Below are positions 1 to 8,644 of a stretch of DNA of 64,000 bases, in pieces. The stretch comes from Devosia chinhatensis. GTDB lineage: Bacteria; Pseudomonadota; Alphaproteobacteria; Rhizobiales; Devosiaceae. The stretch spans positions 979,501-1,043,500 of the forward strand of contig NZ_JZEY01000061.1 in NCBI RefSeq assembly GCF_000969445.1, written 5' to 3'. Both the position numbers and the translations under genes were made by a program. Below the pieces are notes generated by a model that saw only the letters and a program-made list of their open reading frames with translations, did no database searches and had not been told where the DNA came from. Numbering within the stretch: the stretch's first letter is position 1; the number at the start of each line of letters is the position of its first letter.

Positions 1-69
1 CATGTCATAAGGCTTGTCGAGCACGATCCATCCGGAGATGGCGCGCTTCTTGGAACGGACTTGGGTCAA
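1..69 (-). CDS. truB: tRNA pseudouridine synthase B, N-terminal fragment
   Basis: Only the first 23 codons lie in the window. They include SGWIVLDKP, the conserved TruB N-terminus that precedes the catalytic domain. TruB makes pseudouridine 55 in the T-loop of tRNAs. The start is taken as TTG at 69, because the stop codon of rbfA (73-75) lies upstream in the same frame and no ATG occurs between it and residue 23. The 3 bp gap to rbfA implies translational coupling in the common rbfA-truB order. The gene continues beyond the left edge. Confidence 0.85.
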   Translation of the reverse strand, partial: MTQVRSKKRAISGWIVLDKPYDM

Positions 70-72
70 GGT

Positions 73-489
73 TCAGCCTTCGCTGTCGTCAGGTTCGTCA
101 TCGAGATCGCGCTTGACGCGATCCGAACGCAACAGGGCGTCGATCCGCCCGGCTTCCTCGAATGTGTCATCGACGAAGAAGCGGATTTCAGGGGCATATT
201 TGAGGTCGATCTGCGGCGCGATCCGGCCGCGTACGAACTTGCGATGGCGGTTCAGCGCCGCCACGATCTCGTCGGCATGGGCGCCGCCCAGCGGCATGAC
301 ATAGGCATTGGCGATCTTGAGGTCGGGCGTCATGCGCACTTCCGGCACGGTCACCACCGCGACACGCAAGGCTTCGTCCTCGATTTCTCCGCGCGCAAAC
401 ATGGCCGCCAGGGCGTGGCGGACCAGTTCACCGACACGCAGCATGCGCTGGCTGGGGCCTGTAGGCTTATGGTCTTTTTTCATGGGCAA
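73..489 (-). CDS. rbfA: 30S ribosome-binding factor A
   Basis: The 138-residue protein has the RbfA KH-like fold signature: an N-terminal [14 protein letters not shown] helix, then [20 protein letters not shown], and a later [15 protein letters not shown] strand. RbfA binds the 30S subunit late in assembly, next to the 5' helix of 16S rRNA, and is needed for growth in the cold. The acidic C-terminal tail (about residues 125-138) is usual in alphaproteobacteria. It sits directly upstream of truB on the same strand, as in the typical nusA-infB-rbfA-truB operon. Confidence 0.95.
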   Translation of the reverse strand: MPMKKDHKPTGPSQRMLRVGELVRHALAAMFARGEIEDEALRVAVVTVPEVRMTPDLKIANAYVMPLGGAHADEIVAALNRHRKFVRGRIAPQIDLKYAPEIRFFVDDTFEEAGRIDALLRSDRVKRDLDDEPDDSEG

Positions 490-516
490 GCGGCTTAGGC
501 TTTCCCGCGACCGCCG

Positions 517-1179
517 TCAATCCGCAGCGATTATTCCTGCCGCCGACTTGAACTCCTCAACGCGCTGCTCGATCTGCGCCGCGGAGATGGGCCAGCTGGC
601 CGGATCGGCGGTATCAAAGGCTGCTCCCCGCCACTCCTGGTAGACCATGGCTGCGCCAGTCTCGGACCTGACGAAGCGCGCCAGCATGACCTCTCCCTGT
701 CCTGCATATCCGGGCAGGTCGAGATAGGCCCCACAGACAAACCCGAGCGGAGGGATATCCTCGCCATTGTCCGGCTCGAGCTGGAACAGGGCAACCGCAT
801 CGGGGCGGCAGGCACGCGCATAGACATTGATGATCACCGAGCGCAGATCGGTGAGGGAGAGATTGGGCTGGCGAAACAGGCGGGCGCCGTAGAGCCGGGT
901 CCAGAGCGCTTCTCCTTCTCCACGCGGATAGAGTTCGAGCCGGGCTTCGGAGGCGTCTTCGCTGAACTGCACGGACATCCGGTCGAGGATCGCGTCCGGT
1001 CCGGCGCCGTCCAGTTCCAGCCAGTCCGGCAGCGGCAGTGCAAGCTGCTGGTCGAGGGCCAGCAGCACCAGATTGCCGTTCTCGACAGAAAGGGGTGTCG
1101 GGCGTGGCGTTTGCGCAAAGGCCGGCAAGATCAGAAGGCCGGTCATCCAGATGACGCTGACAAGTCTTTTGAGCAGCAC
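517..1179 (-). CDS. exported protein of unknown function
   Basis: The 220-residue protein begins with a Sec signal peptide (KRLVSVIWMTGLLILPAFAQ, cleavage probably after AFA near residue 22). The mature part has two cysteines (about residues 125 and 150) and could form a disulfide in the periplasm. No family is recognised. It lies 27 bp upstream of rbfA on the same strand, but an association with ribosome assembly is not implied by its sequence. Confidence 0.7.
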   Translation of the reverse strand: MLLKRLVSVIWMTGLLILPAFAQTPRPTPLSVENGNLVLLALDQQLALPLPDWLELDGAGPDAILDRMSVQFSEDASEARLELYPRGEGEALWTRLYGARLFRQPNLSLTDLRSVIINVYARACRPDAVALFQLEPDNGEDIPPLGFVCGAYLDLPGYAGQGEVMLARFVRSETGAAMVYQEWRGAAFDTADPASWPISAAQIEQRVEEFKSAAGIIAAD

Positions 1180-1349
1180 GAAGCTCTCCTAAACCCGAAA
1201 ATGAGGCGCGTGGCCTCCATGCCGACCAGCCATCAGCGCCCCCTGCATGGGTCGCTCAATCGGACGATTAGGGATGAACTTAGGCAGAAGCAAGTGCCCC
1301 CCATCGGCATCGATCCGATGAGTCCGGGCCTGCGGACATGCTGCAACAC

Positions 1350-2369
1350 TCACGCCTGCGGGCCGCGCGGCACCGGGGTCTCGGGCAGCAGGCGATGGGG
1401 CGGCTGATGCCCGTCCATGAAGGTGCGGATATTGACGATGACGGTTTCGCCCATCTCGATGCGGGCTTCGAGCGTGGCCGATGCCATATGCGCGGTCAGG
1501 GCTACCCGTCCCTGCTGGGCCAGGTCGAGCAGGCGCGGATTGATCCCGTCATGGTTCTCGAACACGTCCAGCGCGGCCCCGGCAAGGTGGCCGGCTTCCA
1601 GCTGCTCGATGAGGGCGGCCTCGTCGAGCAGTTCCGGCCGGCTGACATTGACCAGGTGAGAACCCGGCTTCATGCTGGCTAAGCGCCGGGCCGAAAGAAT
1701 GTGGTGCGTGTCACGCGTCAGCGGCGTGTGAAGGGTCACGATGTCCACGGCGGCCAGCATGGCGTCGAGATCGTCCCAGTAAGTCGCTTCAAGCGGCGTT
1801 TCTATGCCCGGTGGCCGACGCTTGCGGGAATAATAATGAATGGAAAGGCCGAAGGCACGCGCCCGGCTGGCAACAGCCGTGCCGATGCGCCCCATTCCGA
1901 CGATACCCAGGGCCTTGCCACGCAGGCGGTGTCCCAGCATTGAAGTCGGCGACCAGCCGGCCCAGGCGCGGTCCTGCAGCAGCATCTGCGTGCCTTCGAG
2001 CAGGCGCCGCGGCAGGGCCAGCATCAGTGCCGTGGCCATGTCGGCGGTGTCCTCGGTCAGGACCGAGGGCGTATTGGTGACGGTCAGCCCGGCCGACCAG
2101 GCTGCATCGAGGTCGATGTTGTCGACGCCATTGCCGAACTGGGCAATCAGCCGCACGCTTTGCGGCAGGCGGGCGATCAGCCCGGCATCGATGCGGTCGG
2201 TGATGGTTGAGACCAGGACATCCTTGCCCTCGAGCCCGAACAGGATATCGTCCGGCGTCAGCGCGGTGTCGGCCTCATTGACGTCAGTCTCGAACAAGGT
2301 CGCCATGCGGGCTTCGATGCTCGCGGGCAGGCGCCTCGTGACAAGAATCTTGGCTTTGCTGGATGTCAT
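1350..2369 (-). CDS. D-2-hydroxyacid dehydrogenase (NAD(P)-dependent)
   Basis: The 339-residue protein has the two-domain layout of the glyoxylate/hydroxypyruvate reductase group. The nucleotide-binding Rossmann motif GIVGMGRIG is at residues 155-163. Arg244 (NVSRPELLDE), Glu271 (ALDVFENHD) and His294 (LTAHMASAT) fall where the catalytic residues are expected. The usual NxxRGxxVDE segment reads NVSRPELLDE, so the glycine after the catalytic Arg is a proline. It probably reduces glyoxylate or another 2-oxoacid; the substrate cannot be fixed from sequence. It is divergent from the SH3-domain gene at 2439. Confidence 0.85.
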   Translation of the reverse strand: MTSSKAKILVTRRLPASIEARMATLFETDVNEADTALTPDDILFGLEGKDVLVSTITDRIDAGLIARLPQSVRLIAQFGNGVDNIDLDAAWSAGLTVTNTPSVLTEDTADMATALMLALPRRLLEGTQMLLQDRAWAGWSPTSMLGHRLRGKALGIVGMGRIGTAVASRARAFGLSIHYYSRKRRPPGIETPLEATYWDDLDAMLAAVDIVTLHTPLTRDTHHILSARRLASMKPGSHLVNVSRPELLDEAALIEQLEAGHLAGAALDVFENHDGINPRLLDLAQQGRVALTAHMASATLEARIEMGETVIVNIRTFMDGHQPPHRLLPETPVPRGPQA

Positions 2370-2438
2370 GCGTACCGGATAGGATCGGCCAGGCCGGCTT
2401 TCGCAGGCCCTTTAGCGACCATTAAGGATCATGGTCTA

Positions 2439-3029
2439 GTGATAGGACAAATCCATCCCATCTGCAAAGTGATGTTCGGTTTGCCCGCTATTTCGGGCCT
2501 TGTGCGCCCTTTTCTGCTGACGTTTCTGGCTCTGGCGCTTCTCGTTCCGGTGGCGCCTTCGGCACCTCTGGCACAGGATAATCCCAGTGGCTTGCCCTTG
2601 CCGCGCTTTGTCAGCACGCGCTCCAGTCCCATCAACGTCCGTGTCGGGCCGGGGACGCGCTATGAGATCGCCTGGAACTTCCTCGTGCCAGGCGTGCCGG
2701 TGGAAATCATCCAGGAATTCGACACCTGGCGCAAAATCCGTGACAGCGAGGGGGACGAGGGCTGGGTCCACCAGAGCCTGCTCGTGGGCACGCGCATCGG
2801 CTATGCCACCCCCCTCCTGGCCAATGGCGAAGTCGAAATGCGGGCCAATCCGTCCGAGGGAGCGCCCCTGCGCGCTCGCCTGGCATCCGGTGTGAAGGTG
2901 ACGATCAGCGCCTGCAACGGTGAGTGGTGTCAGGTTTCGGCCGGCCAGCCGCATGAACGCGCCAGCTATAACGGTTGGGTGCGCCAGGCCGAACTCTGGG
3001 GTGTCTACCCCGATGAGGACTTCGACTGA
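2439..3029 (+). CDS. exported bacterial SH3-domain protein
   Basis: The product has a hydrophobic export segment (about residues 20-45, ending in APLAQ) and two bacterial SH3-like repeats. The first contains INVRVGPGTRYE and ends in EGWVHQSLL; the second contains VEMRANPSEGAPLRARL and ends in NGWVRQAEL. This resembles the SH3_4 (DUF1058) family of periplasmic proteins thought to bind cell-wall or protein ligands. The longest frame begins with GTG at 2439. ATG at 2472 is an alternative that gives a more typical short signal-peptide n-region. Confidence 0.8.
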   Translation: MIGQIHPICKVMFGLPAISGLVRPFLLTFLALALLVPVAPSAPLAQDNPSGLPLPRFVSTRSSPINVRVGPGTRYEIAWNFLVPGVPVEIIQEFDTWRKIRDSEGDEGWVHQSLLVGTRIGYATPLLANGEVEMRANPSEGAPLRARLASGVKVTISACNGEWCQVSAGQPHERASYNGWVRQAELWGVYPDEDFD

Positions 3030-3038
3030 CCCTTCGGC

Positions 3039-5954
3039 CTACCGCGTCGCCCATTCGAGCAGGCTGGCGAGGCTGACAAAGGCAATGCCGGCGTGTTCGC
3101 TGAGGCCTGAGGCGCAGGTCGAGACGGTGGAGACACCCAGCGTGCAGCCATCCGGAATTTGCGGACGAACGCGCCGCGTCGCATGCGCATTGAGCTCGGG
3201 CACGAACAGCCCCTTGTCTCCGGCATAGCCGCAGCAGGTGATCGAGGACAAGACCGTCACCTCGTCGGCACAGGCAGCCGCAATCGCTTCGGTCATCGGT
3301 TGTTCAGCCAGCCTTTGCGCCGAACAATTGTGATGTACGGCGAGCGAGGGCAGTTTCTGCGTGATCGTGACCTTGCCCAGCACATGGCTCATGAGGAATT
3401 GCGCGGAATCTGCAACGCTCGCGTCGCCGGGGAAGTCCTTGAGATGCTTGGCGCAGGTGGATGCATCGGTCACGACCGGCAGCCGGCCGCCGTCGCTAAG
3501 GGTTGAAAGCTCTGACCTCAGCGCACCGCCCACCCTTGCAGCGTCTTCCGGAAAGCCCTTTGATTGGAAAGGCTGGCCGCAACATTGGCCATTGGTCTGC
3601 TCGGGCCGGATGACGTCATAGCCCGCACGTTCGAGCAGGACGACCATCGCCTCCGGCGTCGAGAGCAGATCATGCTCGGTGCTGGGTGCGCCGAACATCC
3701 GGCTGGGGCAGGCAGGAAAATAGACGATGCTCGGGCGGCCAGTCTGCGCGATCGGCACTGGCACGCCGCTCCGTCGCGGATCTTGTCGTGTATCGCGGGC
3801 TCTGGGTGCCCCCGGTCCGCGATGCAAGGCGCGGGAGACCCGCGGCAGTCTTTTGCCGGTGAGGCGACGTCCCGTTTCGGTCAGGGCCTCGACGGCGGGG
3901 GCGGGGATGACAGCGCGGGCTGCATCGGCCACGGCAAGACCGCCGCGCATCAGCGTTTCGACACTGCCGCGATGGTCGGCAGCCAGCCGAGCCACCATAT
4001 GGGCCGTTCCGCCACGCCGCTTCGCGCGTTCGCCGATGATCATGGTGCCCGTTTCGATGCCAACCGGGCAGCGCAGGGCGCAGAGATTGCAGGCCGCGCA
4101 GGTATCGAGCCCGGCATATTGGAAATCGGCCTCGAACCGGGCCAGCCGCGCCGGGTCCTCCCCGCTGGCGCGCAGGCGTGCGCGCTCACGCGTTACCGCA
4201 ATGCGCTGTCGCGGGGTCAGGGTCATGTGATGGCTGGGGCAGGCGGGTTCGCAGAAGCCGCACTCGATGCACAGATCGACCAGTTCGTCGGCCAGCGGCA
4301 TGATCTTGAGGTTCTTGATGTGCACCTTCTTGTCGGCATTGAGCAGCACGCCAGGATTGAGCAGCCCCTCGGGGTCGAAGATCGTCTTGATCGCGTGCAT
4401 GATCGCATAGGCCTTGCTGCCCCACTCGGCTTCCACGAATGGAGCGATTGCCCGGCCGGTGCCATGTTCGGCCTTGAGCGAGCCGCCATAGCGGATCGAG
4501 ACAAGTTCGGACAATTCCTGGTTGAGCGCATCGAACCGTTCTGCCGCGCCGGCCTCGGCGAAATTGTCGCTCATCTGGAAATGCAAATTGCCGGCCAGGG
4601 CATGCCCGAAAATGATGGCATCGTGATAGCCGTGCCGGTCGAGCAGGTCGCGCATGTCCACCACGAATTCGGCAAGCCGCTCGATGGGCGCCGCCACGTC
4701 TTCGGTGAGCATCGAGGTGCCCTTGGGCCGCGCCGCGCCGCCCGAAGTGAAAAAGCCCTTGCGGATATCCCAAAGGGCATGGCTGCGTTTTTCGTCGGTC
4801 GAGAACTCGACATGCGTGGCGCCGTGGCGCCCCAGAAGCTCTTCCGCCTTCGCCACTTCCACGGCCAACGTGGCCGCATCTGGCGCCGTGACATCGATCA
4901 GTACGGCCGGCGAATTCTCGGTAAGCCAGGGCAGGAGCGGGGCCATGGGCGCCAGGTGCTCCACCGTCGCCAGCGCCCGGCGCTCGATATATTCGGCAGC
5001 GGTGATCCCCGTCGTCGCCTGCACGCCGCCATTGGCCATTTCGATAATGGCGCGACCCGCCGATTGCGGGTCGGGGAAGGGAATGAGGCCGGTGGCCTTG
5101 TAGGGATGTTCGGGAACCGTGTTGTAGGTGACCTCGGAGACAAAGCCGAGTGTTCCCTCAGAGCCCACCATCAGGTGAATGAGAATATCAAGCGGGTCAT
5201 GATAATCGACCAGCGCATTGAGGGAATAGCCGACCGTGTTTTTGATCCGGTACTTTTTCCGGATCAGTGCGACCAGATCGGCATCAGCCATGACGTCACG
5301 GTGCAGCGCACTGATCGCCTCGAGCATGCTGGCATGGCTGGCGCGAAAGGCCGCGCAGCTCTCGGCATCACCCGAATCGAGCATGGTCCCGTCAGCCAGC
5401 ACGATCCTGAGGCGGGCCATGGTGTGATAGGTATTCTGCGCAACCCCGCAGCACATGCCGGATGAATTGTTGTTGACCACGCCACCAATCTTGCAGGTGG
5501 CCTGGCTCGCGGGGTCCGGGCCGATCTTGCGGTCGAAAGGCTTGAGCGCCTTATTGGCCTCGGCCACGATGATGGCCGGCCCCAGCGTGATGCGCTCAGC
5601 GCCATCGAGAATGTGCAACTGCCGCCAACCGTCGCCGAGGACGGCCAGGACCCCATCGGTAACAGCCTGCCCCGAAAGCGACGTCCCCGCAGCGCGAAAC
5701 GTCACCGGCAGGCCTTCGGCGCGGGCAGCTCTGAACACCGCACGCACCTCGTCCTCGCTATTGATGAACACCACCACTGCCGGGATGAGGCGATAGGAAC
5801 TGGCGTCCCCGCTCCAGGCATAGGTCATAAGCGGGTCAGTATGGATACTGCCCTTTATCACTGGCCTTAGACGGGTCGCGATGCGCTCGCCTGCGGCGAG
5901 CTTGTCGGGGTGGGGAGCCTTGGGCTGTATCGAGGCAATGGCGGTGGTCTGCAT
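3039..5954 (-). CDS. FAD/4Fe-4S D-2-hydroxyacid dehydrogenase, YdiJ/Dld type
   Basis: The 971-residue fusion protein has three parts. The N-terminal FAD-binding type 4 domain (about 45-270) carries VTFRAAGTSLSGQAV and GGVVNNNSSGMCCG, and is followed by the FAD-oxidase C domain (about 270-550, with AEHGTGRAIAP). Next comes a GlpC-like region with two 4Fe-4S motifs (CIECGFCEPACPS and CAACNLCALRCPVG). The end has cysteine-rich CCG segments (NGQCCGQPF, TCCGYAGDKG). E. coli YdiJ (about 1018 residues) oxidises D-2-hydroxyglutarate, and Dld2-type relatives oxidise D-lactate. It is preceded by a perfect palindrome at 5963-5978. An arginine-rich linker near residue 735-760 is poorly conserved in type. 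Confidence 0.85.
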   Translation of the reverse strand: MQTTAIASIQPKAPHPDKLAAGERIATRLRPVIKGSIHTDPLMTYAWSGDASSYRLIPAVVVFINSEDEVRAVFRAARAEGLPVTFRAAGTSLSGQAVTDGVLAVLGDGWRQLHILDGAERITLGPAIIVAEANKALKPFDRKIGPDPASQATCKIGGVVNNNSSGMCCGVAQNTYHTMARLRIVLADGTMLDSGDAESCAAFRASHASMLEAISALHRDVMADADLVALIRKKYRIKNTVGYSLNALVDYHDPLDILIHLMVGSEGTLGFVSEVTYNTVPEHPYKATGLIPFPDPQSAGRAIIEMANGGVQATTGITAAEYIERRALATVEHLAPMAPLLPWLTENSPAVLIDVTAPDAATLAVEVAKAEELLGRHGATHVEFSTDEKRSHALWDIRKGFFTSGGAARPKGTSMLTEDVAAPIERLAEFVVDMRDLLDRHGYHDAIIFGHALAGNLHFQMSDNFAEAGAAERFDALNQELSELVSIRYGGSLKAEHGTGRAIAPFVEAEWGSKAYAIMHAIKTIFDPEGLLNPGVLLNADKKVHIKNLKIMPLADELVDLCIECGFCEPACPSHHMTLTPRQRIAVTRERARLRASGEDPARLARFEADFQYAGLDTCAACNLCALRCPVGIETGTMIIGERAKRRGGTAHMVARLAADHRGSVETLMRGGLAVADAARAVIPAPAVEALTETGRRLTGKRLPRVSRALHRGPGAPRARDTRQDPRRSGVPVPIAQTGRPSIVYFPACPSRMFGAPSTEHDLLSTPEAMVVLLERAGYDVIRPEQTNGQCCGQPFQSKGFPEDAARVGGALRSELSTLSDGGRLPVVTDASTCAKHLKDFPGDASVADSAQFLMSHVLGKVTITQKLPSLAVHHNCSAQRLAEQPMTEAIAAACADEVTVLSSITCCGYAGDKGLFVPELNAHATRRVRPQIPDGCTLGVSTVSTCASGLSEHAGIAFVSLASLLEWATR

Positions 5955-5962
5955 GCTGTTGG

Positions 5963-5978
5963 TACTAACATGTTAGTA
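5963..5978. promoter_or_regulatory. 16 bp palindrome, candidate operator of the YdiJ-type dehydrogenase
   Basis: TACTAACATGTTAGTA is a perfect palindrome whose edge is 9 bp upstream of the dehydrogenase start codon at 5954 and 18 bp from the lysR stop. Even-length palindromes of this kind are typical of GntR/FadR-type repressors that control lactate and hydroxyacid oxidation genes, but no GntR gene is in the window. Binding here would block translation or elongation as well as initiation. Confidence 0.55.
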
Positions 5979-5996
5979 ATGCGCTGCGAAGCGGAA

Positions 5997-6920
5997 TTAG
6001 GCGAATGCGGGCAGAACGGCGTGGGCGGCTGCCTGGATGCGGAGGATCAGGTCTTCCACCCGTTCGTCGCCGCGACGTTCCTTGAGCACATAGATGCCGG
6101 TGACCGCGCGCTTGGGCTCGCCGCGCTGGTCTACTTCCATCAGGCCACGACTGCTGAAGTCGTCGCGCAGGACGTGGGTATGCAGCAGCACCGCGTCGGT
6201 TGCCAGCGTATAGTCGATGCAGGCTGCGAGCGAATTGGACCGGAAAGCATAGGTCGCCCGATCAAAAACTGTTTCCACCCGGGCACGCCGTCGCGAGGGA
6301 TCGAAAAATCTTTCATGCCGACTTTCCGCCAGCGAGGAGATGACGATGGGGTATGCATCCACCTCGGCCTGGCTGCGCTTTTCTCCCAGGAGCGGATGGC
6401 CTGCACGCACGAAGAAAGCGTTATAGACCCGCGTCAACGGAATGAATTCGGTGCCGATGGCTGAGCTCAATCCATCAATTTCATGGGCGAGGAACATCGA
6501 GATGTCGCCCGAGAGCATCTGGTCCATGAGGCGCAATTGGTTGCCCAGGCTCACTTGCACCGGAGCTTTGGGAAATTCCTTTTGATAGGCAATGATCATG
6601 TCCTTGAGGAACATGCTCCACCACGAATAGCCCGAGCCGACCGAAAGGCCGCGCTCTGTGCCGCATTGCTGGTCGGCAATGGCGTTCATCGTGTTGTCAT
6701 AGAGCCGGCGCATCAACTGGGCGTTCTCATAGAGCGTTTCGCCATAGCGGGTGAGCCGCACGCCGCGCGAAGACCGTTCGAACAGCGGCACGCCAATGGT
6801 TTCTTCCAGCTTGCGCATATTGAAGGTGAGAGTTGGCTGCGTGATGAACAGCGATGTCGCAGCGCCGCTCAATGTGCCCGCATCGGCCACCGCCAGAAAC
6901 TGGTTGAGAAGTTTGTCCAA
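5997..6920 (-). CDS. LysR-family transcriptional regulator
   Basis: The 307-residue protein has an N-terminal winged HTH (residues 1-60: AVADAGTLSGAATSLFITQP, then the LTFNMRKLEETIGVPLFER recognition region). A LysR substrate-binding domain follows. The start is TTG at 6920, supported by GGAGG six bases upstream; no ATG gives a full HTH. It lies upstream of the YdiJ-type dehydrogenase on the same strand and is divergent from the sugar ABC operon, so either could be its target. A LysR-type dyad is next to its own start (6931-6945), consistent with autoregulation. Confidence 0.9.
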   Translation of the reverse strand: MDKLLNQFLAVADAGTLSGAATSLFITQPTLTFNMRKLEETIGVPLFERSSRGVRLTRYGETLYENAQLMRRLYDNTMNAIADQQCGTERGLSVGSGYSWWSMFLKDMIIAYQKEFPKAPVQVSLGNQLRLMDQMLSGDISMFLAHEIDGLSSAIGTEFIPLTRVYNAFFVRAGHPLLGEKRSQAEVDAYPIVISSLAESRHERFFDPSRRRARVETVFDRATYAFRSNSLAACIDYTLATDAVLLHTHVLRDDFSSRGLMEVDQRGEPKRAVTGIYVLKERRGDERVEDLILRIQAAAHAVLPAFA

Positions 6921-7334
6921 CTACGCCTCCATAGATAAAATCTATATTAGACGCGTGATTTCGTAGTTTTCCATCCCCTTTTTTTGCGACACACTCCTTG
7001 TCTCGGTCGAGGCGAATTGCGCAGGCGACCTTTGCATCTGCACGGTTCGGAGGATGAGAGAAAAGGTTCAGCACCCTCGAGGATATTCTGGCTCTGACCG
7101 GCTTCCATACAAGAAGGTTGCCGATAGCCTCGCCGCCGTGCTAAGCTGTAACTGTCTGGTTATTTAAGTGGGTTCTGCCTTGGGCGTGCCGCAGGTTAGC
7201 GTCTGTGAAGACCATCTAGCGGATGTCTGCAAGGCATTCGCTTAGTAACCGATTAGTGATTTAGCGGCGGGGAGGCCGCTGAGACAGGGTATTGCTTCGC
7301 GATCGAAGCAGTCCGTTTCATGGGAGGAAAACAC
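6921..7334. other. 414 bp intergenic region between lysR and the sugar ABC operon
   Basis: No gene is seen. It contains the T-N11-A dyad at 6931-6945 and, nearer the ABC operon, an inverted repeat AGCGGC / GCCGCT at 7263-7280 (6-base loop) in the presumed leader. The ribosome-binding site GGGAGGAAAA of the first ABC gene is at 7322-7331. No convincing -35/-10 pair was identified. Confidence 0.6.
6931..6945. promoter_or_regulatory. LysR-type T-N11-A dyad
   Basis: ATAGATAAAATCTAT is a perfect dyad with 6-base arms and a 3-base centre. T at 6932 and A at 6944 give the T-N11-A spacing that defines LysR-family boxes. It lies 10 bp upstream of the lysR start codon, where these proteins usually bind to control both themselves and a divergent target. 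Confidence 0.6.
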
Positions 7335-8630
7335 ATGAGCATTCGACTTGGACGCCGCCAGTTCCTGATGGGATCGTCGGCACTGGCTGCCGCGGCAGCT
7401 TTCGGTTCCGGACCGGCCTGGGCACAGGGTGCCACTCTGCGCCAGTTCTTCTGGGGCGGTCAGGCCCGCGCCGATCGCACCTATGCGGTCAATGACCTGT
7501 TTACCGCAGCCAATGGCGCCGGCGTGGACAGCAGCTTCCTCGGCTGGGGCGATTACTGGCCCAAGCTTGCCACCGAAACGGCTGGCGGCAACGCGCCCGA
7601 TATCGTTCAGATGGACTACCGCTACATCGTCGAATACGCTAAGCGCAACGCCATCGCGCCGCTCGACGAATATGTCGGCAGCGCGCTCAAGCTTGATGGT
7701 TTCGACGAAGATCAGCTCGAAGGCGGTAAGGTTGACGGCCAGCTCTACGGCATCAGCCTGGGCGCCAATTCGGTGGCGCAGCTGGTCAACCTCGCAGCCT
7801 TTGAGGAAGCCGGCATCGAGCCGCCCAACCGCGACACCACCTATGACGACATCCGCGCCATGGGCGAGGCGTTCCAGTCCGCCAATGTGCGCGGCGGCAT
7901 CCGCGTCATCGCCGATGGTTCCGGCTCCGAGCCGATGCTCGACAACTGGCTGCGCCAGAAGGGCCTCGCCCTCTATACAGCCGATGGCCAGCTCGGTTTC
8001 GATGCCGATGCGGCGATCGAATGGTTCACGCTCTGGCAGGGCTTCCGCAATGACGGTATCTGCGTGACCGCCGAGGATCAGGCGCTCGACACCAATGGTC
8101 CGTTGGAAACCACGATGGTGGTGATGGGCAAGTCGGCGATGATGCCGTCGAACTCCAACCAGCTCGTGGCCTTCCAGACGCTGATGACCGATGCGCTGAC
8201 CATCACCAATTATCCCCGTATTGCCGAGGGTGTCGGTGGCGGCCATTACCGCAAGCCGTCCATGTTCTTCTCTGTCGGCGGCTCGTCCGCCAACAAGGAA
8301 CTGGCTGCCGAATATCTCAGCTTCTTCGTCAATGACCTCGAAGCGGCCAAGGTGCTCGGCGTCGAGCGTGGCATTCCCTGCATCGAGGCAACGCGCGAGG
8401 CGGTTGCTCCCGACCTCAATGCTGCCGACCAGATCGCGCTCGAATTCGTCGCCAATCTCGGTGACCTGCTCGGGCCACTGCCGCCGCCGCCCCCGGCTGC
8501 TGCCGGTGAAATCGACGCGTCGCTGCTGCGAGTCCTGAGCCAGGAAGTAGCCTTCGGTGCCCGTTCGCCCGAAGACGCCGGCCAGTACTTCGTTTCCGAA
8601 GCTGCGGCCATTCTGCAGCGCGCAAGCTGA
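7335..8630 (+). CDS. sugar ABC transporter substrate-binding protein (CUT1), Tat signal
   Basis: This is the periplasmic binding protein of a carbohydrate uptake (CUT1) system, 431 residues. The N-terminus has a twin-arginine signal (GRRQFLMGSSALAAAAAF) with cleavage probably after AWA, so it may be exported folded. The body matches extracellular solute-binding protein family 1. A proline run (LGPLPPPPPAAAGE) near residue 385-400 is unusual. ATG at 7335 is chosen over 7320 because GGGAGGAAAA lies just before it. It is the first gene of an operon with two permeases, two dehydrogenases and an ATPase. The substrate is not determined. Confidence 0.88.
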   Translation: MSIRLGRRQFLMGSSALAAAAAFGSGPAWAQGATLRQFFWGGQARADRTYAVNDLFTAANGAGVDSSFLGWGDYWPKLATETAGGNAPDIVQMDYRYIVEYAKRNAIAPLDEYVGSALKLDGFDEDQLEGGKVDGQLYGISLGANSVAQLVNLAAFEEAGIEPPNRDTTYDDIRAMGEAFQSANVRGGIRVIADGSGSEPMLDNWLRQKGLALYTADGQLGFDADAAIEWFTLWQGFRNDGICVTAEDQALDTNGPLETTMVVMGKSAMMPSNSNQLVAFQTLMTDALTITNYPRIAEGVGGGHYRKPSMFFSVGGSSANKELAAEYLSFFVNDLEAAKVLGVERGIPCIEATREAVAPDLNAADQIALEFVANLGDLLGPLPPPPPAAAGEIDASLLRVLSQEVAFGARSPEDAGQYFVSEAAAILQRAS

Positions 8631-8644
8631 TCCAGGACCAGACT

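Noticed and set aside
3564..5465. 633-codon plus-strand open frame opposite the YdiJ-type dehydrogenase
   Set aside because: It is the antisense shadow of a well-supported Fe-S flavoprotein gene in GC-rich DNA. Its translation is of low complexity, with no domain.
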